From positions 1 to 5,940 of the forward strand of contig JAUWBY010000146.1 of NCBI GenBank assembly GCA_030609605.1: a stretch of DNA of 5,940 nt, given 5' to 3'. Both the position numbers and the translations under genes were made by a program. The notes beneath the pieces are model-generated. The model saw only the letters and a list, made by a program, of their open reading frames with translations, was not told the origin of the DNA and did no database searches. The DNA is from Candidatus Eiseniibacteriota bacterium (GTDB taxonomy: Bacteria; Joyebacterota; Joyebacteria; Joyebacterales; Joyebacteraceae). Positions 5,504 to 5,940 of this stretch are shown one piece after another. Each line of letters opens with the position of its first letter. Positions within the stretch are counted from its first letter, which is position 1.

Positions 5504-5523
5504 GGACGTCCAGATGTCGACAT
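5504..5523. promoter_or_regulatory. Two adjacent palindromes between gmhA and udk
   Basis: GGACGTCC (5504-5511) and ATGTCGACAT (5514-5523) are perfect palindromes separated by two bases, filling much of the 53-base gmhA-udk spacer, just before the udk ribosome binding site. They could be a protein-binding site or an mRNA structure. No promoter hexamers are evident beside them. Confidence 0.25.
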
Positions 5524-5536
5524 TGCGGGGCCTTCT

Positions 5537-5940
5537 CTATGTCTCGAAGAGCTCCTCCTCAACAATTGCGCAGATCGCATGCCCGACTGCGATATGGATC
5601 TCCTGTATCCGCTGCGTGTCGTGTGATGGGGCTCGCACTGAATGATCACAGTACTCCTCCATTACACCGCCACTCTTACCAAGAAACCCCACCGTCACAA
5701 GTCCCGCCGCCTTCGCCGCCTTGAGCGCTGCCACAACGTTAGCCGACGAACCGCTCGTTGATATGCCGATCAGGACATCACCCGCCTTCCCCAGGCCCTC
5801 GACCTGCCGAGCGAATACCGCCTCATATCCGTAGTCGTTTGCTACCGCCGTCAACGTGGAAGCATTCACAGTCAGCGCAACAGCAGGGAGACCGCGGCGC
5901 TCAAGCCTGAGCCTGCCCGCGAGTTCGGCCGCCAGGTGCT
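5537..5940 (-). CDS. gmhA: Phosphoheptose isomerase (5' end missing)
   Basis: SIS-domain enzyme that converts sedoheptulose 7-phosphate to heptose 7-phosphate, the first step to ADP- or GDP-heptose for lipopolysaccharide or other glycans. About 133 C-terminal residues are visible; the start lies beyond the right edge. The fragment opens with HLAAE, then RLERRGLPAVALT, NDYGYEAVFARQVE, the sugar-phosphate loop GISTSG (58-63 of the fragment) and RIQEIHIAVGH (110-120). All four zinc ligands known in E. coli GmhA have counterparts: His and Glu in HLAAE (1 and 5), Gln 112 and His 120. It therefore looks catalytically intact. It ends at TAG 5539-5537, 53 bases before udk. The closest alternative is the related DiaA family, which lacks this complete zinc site. 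Confidence 0.93.
   Translation of the reverse strand, partial: HLAAELAGRLRLERRGLPAVALTVNASTLTAVANDYGYEAVFARQVEGLGKAGDVLIGISTSGSSANVVAALKAAKAAGLVTVGFLGKSGGVMEEYCDHSVRAPSHDTQRIQEIHIAVGHAICAIVEEELFET

Overview
This is a compact stretch of bacterial core genes, all transcribed from the minus strand, so the gene order is read from right to left. The composition is moderately GC-rich. The lineage cannot be fixed from this sequence. A MEP-pathway isoprenoid gene (ispE) marks it as bacterial, a phosphoheptose isomerase suggests a cell envelope containing heptose (Gram-negative style), and the block ispE, spoVG, tRNA-Gln, prs, rplY, pth resembles the order I recall from deltaproteobacteria such as Geobacter and from several uncultivated phyla. 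In Firmicutes the comparable block is spoVG, glmU, prs, ctc, pth.

Layout in the direction of transcription: the C-terminal two thirds of gmhA (5940-5537); udk, a uridine kinase starting at TTG (5483-4869); a UbiA-superfamily membrane prenyltransferase of the decaprenyl-phosphate phosphoribosyltransferase type (4856-3963); ispE (3924-3049); spoVG (2961-2629); tRNA-Gln with anticodon UUG (2562-2489); prs (2441-1509); rplY/ctc for ribosomal protein L25 (1427-750); pth (707-114); and the first 35 codons of a membrane protein that looks like the N-terminus of a proton- or sodium-pumping pyrophosphatase (105-1). Gaps are 8 to 87 bases between most genes, 113 bases between spoVG and prs if the tRNA is ignored, and no gene-free stretch exceeds 300 bases.

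Functionally the genes fall into two themes. One is envelope and precursor supply: heptose phosphate (gmhA), isoprenoid precursor (ispE), PRPP (prs) and a membrane enzyme predicted to join a polyprenyl phosphate to PRPP. The other is translation: tRNA-Gln, the 5S rRNA-binding protein L25 and peptidyl-tRNA hydrolase. Prs makes pyrophosphate-activated ribose, and PRPP-consuming reactions release the pyrophosphate that a membrane pyrophosphatase could recycle.

I see no mobile element, CRISPR array, toxin system or clearly new system. The points most worth checking are a well-spaced sigma70-type promoter inside ispE, a tRNA gene embedded between two protein genes where Firmicutes carry glmU, two poly-G tracts inside the prenyltransferase gene, and an altered substrate-binding motif in Pth.
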